A stretch of 64,000 nt of DNA from Apium graveolens (Eukaryota; Streptophyta; Magnoliopsida; Apiales; Apiaceae): contig NC_133657.1 of assembly GCF_009905375.1 (NCBI RefSeq), positions 41,287,853 through 41,351,852 on the forward strand. The letters are read 5' to 3'. Under the pieces are notes generated by a model. That model worked only from the letters and a program-made list of their open reading frames with translations, did no database searches and was not told the DNA's origin. Positions 12,241-25,424 of the stretch are shown piece by piece (position 1 is the first letter of the stretch; every line of letters starts with the position of its first letter). The position numbers and the translations under genes were made by a program.

Positions 12241-12845
12241 TGTTAGGTCACACACACTATAGAAGGGGGTTGAATACAGTATATAGCACAATCAAATCGA
12301 ATTCAAATAACATAAATAACAGAAAACAGATTTTATTCAATGCAATAAACTCTGTTACAATATGGAACTGTCCTCTCTCAGTGATGAACAAATATCACAA
12401 GAGCTGCTAGGGTTACAATGAATAATATTCTCGATAATGATAACACTTATAGTGTAAACCCTATGTCTGTGTTTATATACTACACAGTTACAAGATAATC
12501 GCTAATTGATATGGAATATAATTCTGCTTCCTAAAATATCAATCAGTTATCTTTTCTTCCAAGTATTCCATTCTTCATAGAATTCCTTCTTCATGCATAT
12601 ATCTTCTTACATTTGTCCTGATCTTCTTTCCAATCAATCAGCCGCCTTCCTTATCTGAAAGTTTCCTTTAAGTCCTGATAATATCTTCTGATAAATATCT
12701 CCTGAACCTTAAGTACTGATCACTTAAGTTCTGACTTCAGTATAAGTACTGATTTTAGTTAAGTACTGATTTGTCCTGTTTAAGTAAGATCTGAAAAACT
12801 AAACATAAATCATATTAGTCATGACATTATCAAATATATCTAACA
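12241..12845 (-). repeat. 3' LTR of the Sirevirus-like element
   Basis: A complete LTR of 605 bp. On the plus strand it begins TGTTAGGTCACACACAC and ends ATCTAACA, giving perfect TGTTAG...CTAACA ends. It contains several AAGT(A/T)CTGAT words near its U3 end (12710-12770). CACTG precedes it on the left and may be half of a target duplication. Confidence 0.9.
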
Positions 12846-12846
12846 A

Positions 12847-12860
12847 TCTCCCCCAACTTG
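12847..12860 (-). other. Polypurine tract of the Sirevirus-like element
   Basis: On the minus strand AAGTTGGGGGAGAT lies directly before the start of the 3' LTR. This is the usual primer site for plus-strand DNA synthesis. Confidence 0.85.
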
Positions 12861-13048
12861 TAAATTAGCATAATATACAAGTTTAACAGATATTTGATGA
12901 TGTCAAAAACATTAAGTACAAATGCATGAGAAATTGACTAGATAACTACAATTTACAGTCCTTAAAGCTTTACCAACCTTAACTTCTGATAACAACTCCA
13001 GTCTGTATATATATCAGAATTTGAGCAGTTGTAGAACTTGACTTGGCT

Positions 13049-16000
13049 TCACTTTCTGATCTCTCTGATGTCAGGAGTTGTTCTGATATAGTTCTTTAAC
13101 AAACATCTATCAGCATATCTGAGTTCATCAATCATCCTCCTTTTAGCATCTTTGAGTTCTGCAGTATCTTCACCAGTTTGGAAGATAGCAGCCCTGATAT
13201 CATTAATTCTAGCTTTCCTTATGTCCTGATCCAGTCTGATCAAATATGCCTTGTCAGACTCAAGATTGAATTCTACAGCCTTATAACCCAGAAAGGTAGT
13301 TATAATCTTAGCAGAGTTAGGCTTCATCTCAACAATATCACCCTTGTGATCTCTGTACTTTGGATGATATGTGCTGTCAGACTTTACAGAATAAAGTCTT
13401 TTCTGTCTCTGAATTTGAATCTTCAAATAGTTTGCAGCACTTTCTGTTATTCTGTCATTCACTTGAAGTAAGAATAAAACATGTTCCAGTTCTTCAAAAT
13501 ACTTCAGTGGAATAGCATTTTCCCTTATATGGTAAACCCTACCATCTGTCATGAAATATAACAAGATGTGTTCTTTTAAGTAGGTATGATAAACCATCTG
13601 TACAGATTCTAGTTGATTCAATCTTTCAGGAGTTGCTCCAACACCAGGTTCACTTAGGGAAGTTGGATTATTGGTTGTGTTCTATACTCTTCTTTCACCA
13701 GCACTACCCAATCCAGATTTATCTCTAGCTTCCTTTCCAGTAACCACTCTTGCTTCAAAACCACTTATTGCAGTCTTCAAAGGTTGAGTCTGTTTGGCTT
13801 TAGTGAATCGTGGTAGGAGTAACCTTGAGGATTTAACATGAGCAATGTCAGAGGTTTCCTTTGATTTATCTTCTGATATCAAGTCAACTTGAGCTATGTC
13901 AGAGGCTGCTTGCTTCATGGTTATATCAGAACTAACTATATCTTGACTCTGAACAACTTGAGCCATGTCAGAGGTTGTTTTAGAAATCTTTCTTGAAGTC
14001 AGAGTAAGATCAGCATCTTCAACAAAAATTTCTTCATCCATAGGAGACACATAAACCTTTATAGGTTCACCAACTTTTTCTTTGCCCTTGGACCTTGGAT
14101 CTATCTGCAATTGTGATTTATCCCCTCAATATTTGTCCTTTCTTTTATCACAATGCATTTGGCCTTAGGAAGTTTCTTTTTACCAATAGAAGCTTCAGAT
14201 TTAGAATTGACTTTTTCTGACTTAAGTCTAGCTTCTTCTTCCATTAGACTCTCAAAGTCCATTCCTGGATTTTCTTTCAGAAATAACTGTCTTGAAATTT
14301 CTTCATCAAGATCCAAAAGTTCATCAGAACTTATCATTTTACCAGTATCAGAAGTTATTCTTCTCCTTGTATCAGAACTTGTTCTATGACTTGTAGTTTC
14401 AGCTCTTCTTGATGAGAGACTTCTACCTTGACCATGACCTCCACCCATTCCAGAGTTTCCCTGGTCATCTTTTTCATCATCCTTCCCCTTCAGTGGCTTA
14501 ACAGTTTTGCATTTGAACTTAATTTCTTTTTCCCCCTTTTTGGCATCAGCATGTAAAAGAAGAGAGACAAGCAATTCCACTGAGGATTGGATTTCATCAA
14601 GTTGAGATTGCTGAGAAGCTTGATTTTTCAAAATCTCATCAATCTGAGATTGTTGCTTCTCTTGGGTTTTCTCAATGTAAGCAACTCTGTCAAAGGTAGG
14701 TTAGAAAAAACTTTTCTTTTCAATTTTCATAGTCATTTCTTGCTTGAGTAATGCTTCTTGAATTTTATGCACCTCGGCATGAGTTGTTGAGTGTTCACCT
14801 TGAAGATGTCTAGTACTCAATGCAGTAACTCGTAGCTATGTCTTGAAATCATCATTAATTAGCATCTCATCAGCTTTTGCCAAGTGCTCAGCAAGAATTT
14901 TTTCAGATGGAACAAAGGTGACTGTGTCCACTCCTTTGTCCACTCCTGTCCTCTAGGAGTTTCACTCCAAGGTACTAGTGCTTCCCCTGTAACAAACTTC
15001 TTGACTATCTCAGCTTTATGAACAGTTTGTTGAGGTGCATGTCCTGATGGACTAGCTACATTGGCATCTTCATTTGTAGCAGCATCACCAGTATCATCAG
15101 CATTTGCAGCATCAGAACTTACAGAGTCAACATCCTCTGATAAAAGAACAGTATGAGAGGCTATTGAGGCTTCAATATCATCCTCTAAGTGCTGATCTGC
15201 TTCCAAGTTCTGATCAACAGCCATATTCTGATGCTCACCTATAATCTGATCATCAATGTCTAGATGTAGAGAAGGTGTTGTAGACAATTCTGGAGTTTCA
15301 TTAGCATCAGGAATTGGTATTGTTGATGGATTAATTGGTGCTGGTGGAGCTTCTAAATAGAGAACCTCAGGCACAATTAGGTTATGAATATCAATCTCAG
15401 CACTTGTGCCTGGGTCTGCAGTAGATACTGGTTCATTGACAGGAGACACAGGTGGTGTTGATACTTTATCTTGAGCAGTTTCCTGAGTTGGTGACAATGA
15501 GGTGTAGATGCAGTGGCTTCAGCAAATTCTGGCTCTTTTGAGATCAGAGATTCATGATCTCCTTCCTTAGCTGCTGCTTCCTCATCCTCTGAATCTGACT
15601 CAGCCATGTACCTTTGTGCTCTCTGTTTCTTGTATCTCTTTGAAGATGGAGATTCCCTGGGAGTTTCAGCAGAATACATCCTTCTAAGCCTTTTGAGAAG
15701 CTTAGATCCCCCAATTCCAGTATCCTTCTGAGATGAGACCGTCTCAGCTTCTTTGACAACAGGTTCTGACACAGGAACCTGTTCCTCACTGTCTGACTCA
15801 TCTCTCAGAACAATCCTCCTTCTCTTCTGTGGTGTCTGAGGGACAGTCTTTGTCCTCTTGGGCTTTGAAGATGAAGGCCTCACAGTATGTGCTGATGATG
15901 AAGGTTGAGATATCTGTGAAGGGTTGATGTATGTTCTGATAGAGGGTTGAGTAGGTTGAGGTGTATATGTGGTATGTTCTGATGGTTGTAGTGGTGTCTG

Positions 16001-16849
16001 GGATTTGTTGGTGGGTTGAACATCAGGGTATACAGATCTGTAGGTTTGAGGATCAGCATTTACCAAGATATGTTTTACAGACTGAGGTATCTGTAAGGGT
16101 CTAACCACCTTTTTCTTAAGGTCAGCATTTACCAAATCATTAAAAGCCCGTTTTGCAAGTTTAAAGGGTGGAAATAAAGAACTGGCTAGTTGAGGGTCAT
16201 CAACACAATAAAAAGTATATATAAGCTGACAGAATCTAGCAAAGTATACTACATTCATATCCTCTGTCATCATATCCCCTATAAAGCCTAGCACAGCACT
16301 TGCAAAATCAAAATGAGTTTGGTGAATAATAGCATACCCGATGTGTTGACTCATAATTGGAATGGCATCAAAGTTGGAACATTTATTGGCGAATGCCTTA
16401 GTGATGCAGTTGAAGAAAAAGCTCCATTCCATTCTGATATGTGCTCGTTTCAACTGTCCAAGCTTGGCCAAACTCTTCTCATACCCCAAATTGGCCATGA
16501 GCTGCTAGAGAACGGGTTCCTCTGCTGTTGAGAAAATGCAGTCTTCTGGTAAGTGTAGAGCTTTACGAACTGCTCCAGAAGTTACCACATGCTCAACATC
16601 ATTTACTTCAAAAATAATACTTGGAGTACCAGTAGCACCACCATTATCAAAATGTCCAGTCTGCCAGAACGTCAGAACTTGTCGGCTGGAAATGACTTGA
16701 GGTTGGGTCAACGCATACCCAATCTCACTGTGTGCTAGAAGATCTTGCACAAAGTGCAAATCAGATGGAGCTTCAGCATGGTTTAAGATTGCAGCATAGT
16801 TGTTGGGTACAAACTTGGCTCCATCTATAATCAAATCCTTAGGTGCCAT
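13049..16849 (-). pseudogene. Second long ORF of the Sirevirus-like element (envelope-like position), broken
   Basis: Downstream of pol, minus-strand coding runs from an ATG at 16849 to a stop at 13049, about 1,270 codons. It is open in stretches: 16849-16505 and 16498-15377 share a frame and are split by one stop. Frameshifts follow near 15500, near 14930 (where a short GGAGTGGACA block is duplicated) and near 14105. One stop near 13680 splits the last two blocks. The first 350 residues look folded (VYFARFCQLIYTF; ALHLPEDCIFS). The middle is low-complexity Ser/Glu/Pro-rich, with basic clusters (KRYKKQRAQR). The C-terminal 190 residues are again globular-looking. I see no signal peptide or clear membrane segment. 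Extra ORFs here are known in Sireviruses and are sometimes called envelope-like; the function is unproven. Confidence 0.65.
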
Positions 16850-19232
16850 GAGAAAAATTGAGAAATAAGGTTATCTGTAAGGTGTTTGATAAAATGTCTG
16901 TATGAAAAAAAAACGTCAGGAGATGAGAGAGAATAGAAGTAAAGAAAGAGAGATAAAGTGTGAAAGTAAATAAAAGATTTTACAATCTTCTCTCTCTTTT
17001 ACTTATACACGGTAGAAAAAGTAACCGTTGGACACTTGTCAGACATGCAGCAGTAAAAGATAATTAATGGGCACGGGAATACAGTAATCATTACTTATCA
17101 CATGCATTATTTCAAGGAAAAACTGTTCCACTTACCATGTAATCCCATTAATGAAGGTAGTTCAGTTTTAATTTAAAATTTAAAACTGTTCCCACTTAAT
17201 AAATTATTTTTACTGCGAGACCAATATTCTGTGAAAATATGACCAATGATAAAATGACCATAAAGAAACCAAGTAACAAATATTGATACGTCAGAATCAG
17301 AACTTGATTTGTATTGGAGTTAAAACGGTCATCAGAATATGAGTAAATCAGGATTTAAAAATGTATCAAACGACTCAGAGACAAAATCTTGCATAAATAT
17401 AAAAATTTCATTAATATATTGAGAAAATACATATCATGAAATTTAAATTACAACAGAAAATTACAAGATTGTCCTAAGCTACAAATCCTAACATCAACAG
17501 CTTTTGTCCTAAACTAAGAAGCCTGACAAAGCTGACAGTGAAGAGAAACAGGGAGCATAAACTATTTCTTCTTCCTAATCTCAATAAAAAGAACAGCGAG
17601 ACGAATGATTCGCTCCTGCTGTCGAAGACGACGGAGATGTAGTTCTCTTCGAACTATCAACAGATCACGTTTAATAATCTCTGGAAATTGAATCCAGAGA
17701 TTGTGAGGGATGTTGTCGATAGGGTATGGAGTTGGAATTCCATTGAGAAAGACATGTACTGTCTCAGTACCATAATTGTAAAACCAGCCAAACGCAGCCA
17801 TTTTTGGTGATAAGAATAAGACGAAAATGAGTATGGGAGAAAATTATAGATGTGCTGGCTGGAATGAAGTGTTGGTTTATATAACCAATGGAATGTCAAG
17901 ACACGCAAGGTAAATTTAATGATTATAGGTAGAAATAATTCTACCTCGTCTCCCTAGACTGATGAGAATAAGAACAGTCATTGGAAGTGAAAAACAGGAT
18001 TTAATGCGCGCATGAAACAAGTAAGAATTACTGTGCATGGACATGTATCATTAACCCTCATTGTATTGACTGTTAATATTTCACCCAAACCTATTCTGAT
18101 TTTAAATAAGACTGTTTCAAATGTTATCGATAAATAATCAAGTAAAAGATCAGAATGTAATATCAGAACTTAGACTTATATCAGAACTTAACAGTCATCA
18201 GAAAATGATTTCTGAACTCGAAAAGTAAATTCCTATTTCTGCAATTCTTCACACAAATTTTGATTTCATTTCTTCAGAACTTAATCATCAGAACTTTAAT
18301 CATAACTTGTCCTCAGAATTTATGCAATCTGACACATAAACTGTTCATCTAAAACATCATTTATCACCACAGTAATTTTCATCATTCATATGGAGTGTAT
18401 GTGTGTGCAGTAAGCTAAATATCATATAAGGATTAAAGTCTGATTCACTTCAGTACATCTTAGAAATAAGGCATAACTAAGAACTTTGCTCAAAATCTGT
18501 CATGATTCTGAAGTCTACTTTAGAATGAGTTCATGCATGAGTCCACCTCAACTGTTTTGTGCTCATTTTATGCATCTTTTGAAATTTTATTTTACAGTGG
18601 CTTCTCAGTGTAAGTGAGTCACGACTGCTTATCAGAATTTATGCCATTATCAGAGTATTTCTCCAGTAATCATAGAGTGTGAAAAGTCACCAAGAAAAAT
18701 ATTTTTTTTTGCTTTTCTGATCCATATTACTTAATACCAGCAATGCACTTGGGTCTTCCCTTCCACAGTTTTTACTCTAGATCTCAAAGGAGTACCTGAT
18801 TTTTATTGCTTTTTCTTTTCCTTTTCTTTTGATAAGTGAGGCTTATCAGCACTTAGTACATTCATCAGACTTACTAACATCAGAACTTAACAGATGAGAA
18901 GCATTATTCTATTTTTTGACTTAGTAATAAGATAGACAAAGTAAACTTTACTAAGCTCAATATCAGAATTTGCTTGTGTCAATAGATTTCCACATAAGTA
19001 ATTACTTCTAACATGGGATTTGTTAGTATATTAAAGACTACTAGGTCAGCATCTAGCATATTTATCCTCATTGGATTGAATAATCACAGAAACATTCATG
19101 TCACTATCACAGTTTAGAAATTCACATCAGACAACAATCAATACTTAAGCAATTTTCAATTAGGCACAGAATACACAAAGATAGTAATATCTGTAAATAC
19201 TGATCATAAAGTCTGATGCATCAGAACAAAAG
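16850..19232 (-). other. Non-coding spacer between RNase H and ORF2 of the Copia element
   Basis: About 2.4 kb separate pol from the second ORF. Apart from one short ORF (17562-17801), coding is absent. The spacer is rich in AAGTTCTGA (TCAGAACTT on the plus strand), for example at 18170-18200, 18265-18290 and 18870-18890. It may hold the promoter or splice acceptor for ORF2; this is inferred from position alone. Confidence 0.7.
17562..17801 (-). CDS. Small ORF in the Copia spacer, unknown
   Basis: A 79-codon ORF with an ATG start lies between RNase H and the second ORF. It opens MAAFGWFYNYGTETVHVFLN, continues with a Pro/Ile-rich turn, and ends in a strongly basic, Arg-rich helix-like tail (RRELHLRRLRQQERIIR, then KKK). 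I do not recognise the family. It is open although the rest of the element has many stops, which is only mildly informative at this length. It could be a chance ORF. Confidence 0.35.
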   Translation of the reverse strand: MAAFGWFYNYGTETVHVFLNGIPTPYPIDNIPHNLWIQFPEIIKRDLLIVRRELHLRRLRQQERIIRLAVLFIEIRKKK

Positions 19233-22200
19233 CTAAGCAGATTTAGAGAAAGAACCTGAAACCATTCCAAGTTCATTTACCAATCTTGTAAAAGTAGCTT
19301 CACACAGTGGTTTGGTGAAGATATCTGCTAGTTGTTGATCTGTTGGAACAAAGTGCAATTCCACTGTATCTTCATCCACATGTTCCCTTATGAAGTGGTA
19401 CCTAATGCTGATGTGCTTTGTCATTGAGTGTTGAACTGGATCACCTGTCATAGCAATAGCACTTTGATTATCACAGTAAATAGGGATTTTAAAATATGTT
19501 AACCCATAATCCAATAACTGATTCTTCATCCAAAGAATCTGTGCACAACAGCTTCCTGTAGCAATGTACTCTGCTTCTGCAGTTGATGTGGAAATTGACT
19601 TTTGTTTCTTGCTAAACCAAGAAACCTATCTGCCTCCAAGAAATTGGCAGCTTCCACTTGTACTTTTCCTGTCAATTTTGCAACCTGCAAAATCTGCATC
19701 TGAGTAACCTATTAGTTTAAAGTCTGATTCTCTGGGATACCACAATCCCAGATCAGCTGTTCCCTTAAGATACTTGAAAATTCTTTTCACAGCTGTTAAG
19801 TGAGGTTCTCTTGGATCTGCTTGAAATCTTGCACAAAGACATGTAGCATACATAATATCAGGTCTACTAGCATTTAGATAGAGTAGAGAGCCAATCATAC
19901 CTCTGTAATCAGTAATATCTACTGATTTACCAGTATCCTTATCCAGTTTTGTTGCAGTAGCCATGGGAGTGGATGCACTTGAACAATCTTGCATTCCAAA
20001 TTTCTTCAGCAAATTTCTGGTGTACTTGTTTTGGCAAATAAAAGTGCCTTCTTCATTCTGCTTGACTTGAAGGCCCAGAAAATAGCTAAGTTCCCCCATC
20101 ATACTCATTTGATATCTTGACTGCATCAATTTGGCAAACTTCTTGCAAAGTCTGTCATTTATAGAACCAAAGATGATATCATCAGCATATATCTGAACCA
20201 AAAGTAAGTCTTTTCCATGGTTGAGGTAGAACAGTGTTTTGTCTATAGTTCCTCTGTTGAATCCACTTTCCAGAAGAAACTGAGCTAAAGTCGCATACCA
20301 TGCTCTTGGAGCTTGCTTAAGGCCATAAAGTGCTTTATCAAGCCTGTAGACATGATAAGGATAATTGGAATCTACAAAGCCTGGAGGTTGTTCAACGTAT
20401 ACTTCCTCTTCCAATTCTTCATTGAGAAAAGCACTTTTTACATCCATTTGAAAGACAGTAAACTTCTTGTGAGCAGCATAAGCCAAAAATATCCTTATGG
20501 CTTCCAATCTAGCAACTGGTGCAAATGTTTCATCATAATCAATTCCCTCATGTTGAGAATATCCTTTTGCAACCAACATTGCTTTATTCCTTGTAATTAT
20601 GCCATCACTATCAGTTTTGTTTCTGAACACCCACTTTGTACCAACAACAGATCTGTTCTTTGGTCTTGGCATTAGGGTCCAGACTTTGTTTCTTTCAAAT
20701 TCATTTAACTCTTCCTGCATTGCTTGCACCCAATCGGCATCTTGAAGAGCTTCTTCCACTTTCTTTGGTTCAGTCTGAGAAAGAAAAGAATTATAGAGAC
20801 ATTCACTTGAAGTAGTTATTCTTGTTCTGACACCTGCATCAGGATTTCCAATAATTAAGTCAGGTGTATGTGATTTAGTCCACTTCCTTGCAGATGGAAG
20901 GTTTTCTCTAGAACCGGATGCTCCCCCATGATCCATGCTATCTTCATCAACATTTTCTGATGATCCCCCTGAAACTATGCTCTCTGAGTTGGATCCTTCA
21001 GAATTTAAGTTTTCAGAACTATCAGAACTTGGCTTATCAGAACTTGATGAATCAGAACTTGAAGAGCCAGTTGAATGTTTTGATGCTTCTTGAGATGAGG
21101 TTGTATCTTCAGTATGCTCCCCCTGCACAGGTGCATCTTCCTTTGGCGTAGTCACCACAGTTTCAATAACATCAGAGTTTAATCCATCAGAGTTTGCAAT
21201 ATCAGGATTTAGACTGTCAGGATTTACAGTATCAGAATTTAAATCTTCATTTTCAAATCTCAGCTGATCATGATCATTGAAATCTTCAAGTCCAATAATC
21301 TTCTAATCATCAAAGGAGACATTGATAGATTCCATGACAACCCTTGTTCTTAAATTGTAGACTCTGAAGGCTTTTGTGGAAAGTGGATATCCAACAAAAA
21401 TTCCTTCATCAGCTTTTAAATCAAATTTGGATAGCTGTTCAGGATGAGTCTTAAGAACAAAACACTTGCATCCAAATACATGAAAATACTTCAGATTTGG
21501 CTTCTTTTTCTTCACCATCTCATATGGTGTTTTTCCTTGCTTGTTAATGAGTGTTGCATTCTGAGTAAAACAAGCAGTCTACACAGCTTCAGCCCAAAAA
21601 TAGGTTGGAAGCTTTGCTTCATCAAGTATAGTTCATGCGCCTTCAATAAGAGTTCTATTCTTTCTCTCAACAACTCCATTTTGCTGTGGAGTTCCAGGAG
21701 CAGAAAATTCCTGCTTGATTCCCTGGTCTTTGCAGAACTCTTCCATTGTCAAATTCTTGAACTCAGTGCCATTATCATTTCTTATTATCTTCACAGAATC
21801 TTTGACCAATTTATCCAGTTGCTTGACATGATCAATCAAGATAGATGCAGTTTCACTTTTTGTGTGCAAGAAATACACCCATGTGTATCTGGTGAACTCA
21901 TCCACTATGACCATAGCATATTTCTTCTTTGCAACAGACATGACATTCACTGGACCAAATAAATCAACATGTAGTAGGTGATAAGGCTCAAGAATTGATG
22001 ATTCAGTCTTGCTCTTGAATGAAGATTTTCTTTGTTTAGCCTTCTGACAAGAATCACAAAGGCCATCAGGAGCAACTACTGACTTTGGCAGTCCTCTCAC
22101 AAGATCTTTTTTGACTAGTTCATTTATATTGTTGAAATTTAAATGAGAGAGTTTCTTGTGCCAGTTCCAGCTTTCTTCAATTGATACTTTACTCATCAGA

Positions 22201-24935
22201 CAGATTGCAGAACCATCAGTACTTGTTGAAAGCTTGGCTTCATAAATGTTACCATGCCTGTATCCTTTCAGAACAACTTTGCCTGTAGATTTGCTTATAA
22301 CTTCACAGTGTTCTTCAAAGAAATCCACATGATAACCTCTGTCACTGATTTGACTAACACTCAGCAGATTGTGTTTAAGTCCTGAGACCAGAGCTACTTC
22401 TTTAATGATGACATTCCCAAGATTGATATTGTCATATCCCAATGTTTTTCCAATGTTGCCATCTCCATAAGAAACACTTGGGCCGGCTTTCTCCACAAAA
22501 TCTGATAGCAGGGCTTTATTTCCAGTCATATGTCCTGAACATCCACTGTCCAGAACTAAGATGTTTTTCCTGTTGCCCTGCAATCACAAAGACCACTAAT
22601 GATTAGTTTTAAGGACCCAGACTTGCTTAGATCATGTGGCCTTATTAAGTTTGTTAACATTTGCAGCGGATTTTGCATCAGAGTTTATGTTAACATTTTT
22701 CTTATGAGCATTTACACTATCAGACTTTGTATCAGAACTTACACTAGAAGGAACAATGCTAACTTTCTTTAAAGAAGGTTTTATTTGATAATAATCATAG
22801 TACAAACTATGATATTCCTTAAAAGTATAAATGGAATGCCATAAACTACCACAATGAAAACAAGGATTTTGTGGCTTAAATCTAACAGACTGACTCTTAA
22901 CTCCTGACTTTGAAGGTAAGGAGTTTATGTTCTTATTCTTCCTGCAAAAAGAAGCCAGATGCTTAGAACTTCCACAGTTATGACATATTTTTCTAGGAGC
23001 ATTAGGAACAGGCTTATGATCATTGCTTTTATTCACACCTTCCTTTCCATTCCTATTTTTCCTAGGTGTTTGTACCTTGTTTACATTCTTAACATCTTTT
23101 AGCTTATGCTTAAGCTGCTTCTTTGTCATTAAGCCTACGTTTGCTTCAGTTGTCATTTCCTGTTTTAGTTTGTCAGAAGTTAATTCCTCTTTAACTTCTG
23201 ATTTCTCAGTATCAGACTTTACAGGTACAAACTTAACAGGTTTTAGCTTTGGCTTTTGTTTAAAAACTTTAGGCTTAATTTCTTCAGTTCCTTTATCATT
23301 CTTATCATCTCCATAACCTAAACCCTCTTTCCAGTTTCCACTACTTAACAAATTCTGAGTTATTCTGCCAGAGTTAGTCCAAGTTCTGCTAATCTCTCTT
23401 TCCTTTTCTAACTCAGTTTTTAGAGATTCATTCATTTTAAGTACTTCATCCCTAACATAGACAACATCATCTCTATCTTTCTGAGTTTGATGGAACATGA
23501 CTAACTCTTTTTCTAAATAATCATTCCTCTTTTTACAAGCAAGATTTTCAGAAGTTAATCTTTCACATGTTAAAGTTTGATCTCTATAACTAATGAACAT
23601 GGTTTTAAGATATCTTCTCAACTCATTAATATCATCAGTATGAAAGGCATAAGTAGTTTGAGGTACCTTTAACTCAGCAGCTTCAGGACTGCTATCAGCA
23701 TTTGCCATATCAGCATTTGCCATCAAGGCATAGTTCTCCTCACTTTCAGAATCTGAAGTGTCTGTCCAGCTTTTCTTCTTTGTGACAAGAGCCTTGCCTT
23801 TGTCACTCTTCACTTTCTTGCAATCAGGAGATATGTGGCCTTTCTCACCACAGTTGTAGTATTTGACATTTGTGTAATCTCCTCTGTCAGACTTTCCTCC
23901 TTTGCCTTCAGATTTTCTAAAATTCTTCTTATCAGAACTTGCACCTTTCCTGGAAAACCTCTTTCCCTTCCTGAACTTCCTGTATGCAATCCTTGTGATT
24001 CCTTTCACCATAAGAGCACACAGCTTCATCATTTCTTCATCAGCATCCATCTCAGGCAAGCTTTCAGTTTCTGAGTCATCATCACTATCAGAACTTGATG
24101 ACTCAGTTTCAGACTTTGTGATGAGCGTTTTTCCCTTACCTTTCCTTGAGGTAGCTGCCTTGGGGGATTCTTCTTCAGCCTTAAGAGCAACTGTCCTTGA
24201 CTTTCCTCTTTTCCTCTTGCTTCTTTATTCCATCTCAAGTTCATGAGTCTTGACCATCCCATAAATTTCATCAAGAGTTGTTTCATCAAGATTATAGTTG
24301 TCTCTTATAATTGTTGCCTTCAAATCCCAACTTTCAGGAAGAGATAACATGAATTTAAGGTTTGAATCTTCAATATCATACTCCTTATCAACTAGTGACA
24401 AATCATTCAAGAGTTTGACAAATCTGTCATATAAATCAGTCAATGACTCATTAGGCTTTGAGTCAAAGTATTCGTACTCTTGAGTGAGTATTGTCTTCCC
24501 GTTCTTCTTAATCGAATCAGTTCCCTGGCACCTTGTCTCCAAGGCATCCCATATCTCATTTGCAGTCTTGCAGTTTATTACCCTATTTGACATTACATTA
24601 TCAATGGCACTATGCAGTAAGTGTCGTACCTTAGCATCTTTAGCAATTGATGCAATATTTTCAGCAGTGTAATCACTCTTCTCCTTTGGTACAGACTTTG
24701 CTGCTTCACCTGCAACTGCAACTGCGAGTTTGGTTGGTTTGTGAGGTCCTTCATGGATTCTATCAAGATATTCTGGATCAGTAGCTTCCAGAAACATAGT
24801 CATCCTCACCTTCCATATGGGATATTCAGATGGTTTCAGTATGGGAACTCTAATGGTCTCATATCGACTGTGGATTTGAGTCTTTGGAGGTTCTTCAGTT
24901 TTGATGGGCTTGGTTGGAGTTTCTGCTTCAGACAT
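19233..24935 (-). pseudogene. Copia gag-pol polyprotein, one frame with several stops
   Basis: From the ATG at 24935 to 19233 all domains lie in the same frame, interrupted only by stops (for example TAA at 24222-24224, three stops at about 22595-22631, TGA near 21630, TAGs near 21585, 21300 and 19624). In order: a gag/UBN2-type start (YPIWKVRMTMFLEAT); zinc knuckles near 23850 (YYNCGEKGHISPDC, first Cys changed to Tyr) and 22980 (CHNCGSSKHLASFC); protease (LDSGCSGHMT, about 22550); the integrase HHCC zinc region (WHKKLSHLNF, then CDSCQKAKQ); integrase core Asp, Asp and Glu in HVDLFGP, RNDNGTEF and QNGVVERKN; RT with VYVEQPPGF and YADDIIFGS (about 20190); and RNase H with SDADFAGC and YCDNQSAI. 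It makes the Copia capsid and enzymes. The copy is not translatable as it stands. Confidence 0.92.
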
Positions 24936-24975
24936 GATTGTTTTTTTATCTTAAACTGTTTGTGTGTTAACAGAT

Positions 24976-24990
24976 TGGCTCTGATACCAC
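24976..24990 (-). other. Primer binding site (initiator Met tRNA) of the Sirevirus-like element
   Basis: The minus strand reads GTGGTATCAGAGCCA immediately inside the LTR end at 24992. TGGTATCAGAG is the standard plant Copia primer site pairing with the 3' end of initiator methionine tRNA. Confidence 0.92.
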
Positions 24991-24991
24991 T

Positions 24992-25424
24992 TGTTAGGTC
25001 ACACACACTGTAGAAGGGGTTGAATACAGTGTATAGCACAATCAAATCGAATTCAAATAACACATATAACAGAAAAAAGATTTTATTCAATGCAATAAAC
25101 TCTGTTTATATGGAACTGTCCTCTCTCAGTGATGAACAAATATCACGAGAGCTGCTAGGGTTACAATGAATAATATTCTCGATAATGATAACACTTATAG
25201 TGTAAACCCTATGTCTGTATTTATATATTACACAGTTACAAGATAATCGCTAATTGATATGGAATATAATTCTGCTTCCTAAAATATCAATCAGTTATCT
25301 TTTCTTCCAAGTATTCCATTCTTCATAGAATTCCTTCTTCATGCATATATCTTCTTACGTTTGTCCTGATCTTCTTTCCTTTCAATCAGCTGCCTTCCTT
25401 ATCTGAAAGTTTCCTTTAAGTCCT
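24992..25424 (-). repeat. Truncated 5' LTR of the Sirevirus-like element
   Basis: This matches 12241 to about 12665 nearly base for base, apart from a small deletion near 25105, and then stops. The last U3-side 180 bp are missing. At the break (25421-25439) the sequence TCCTTCTTCATGCATATAT is present, which also occurs inside the same LTR at about 25328-25347. The deletion junction therefore carries a 19-bp copy of internal LTR sequence. Confidence 0.85.

Noticed and set aside
15544..15801. 85-codon ORF overlapping Copia ORF2
   Set aside because: Shadow of the ORF2 frame with no independent features.
20313..20675. Plus-strand ORFs opposite Copia pol (also 21444-21962, 23023-23316, 23902-24246)
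   Set aside because: They are antisense shadows of the gag-pol frame and show no domain of their own.
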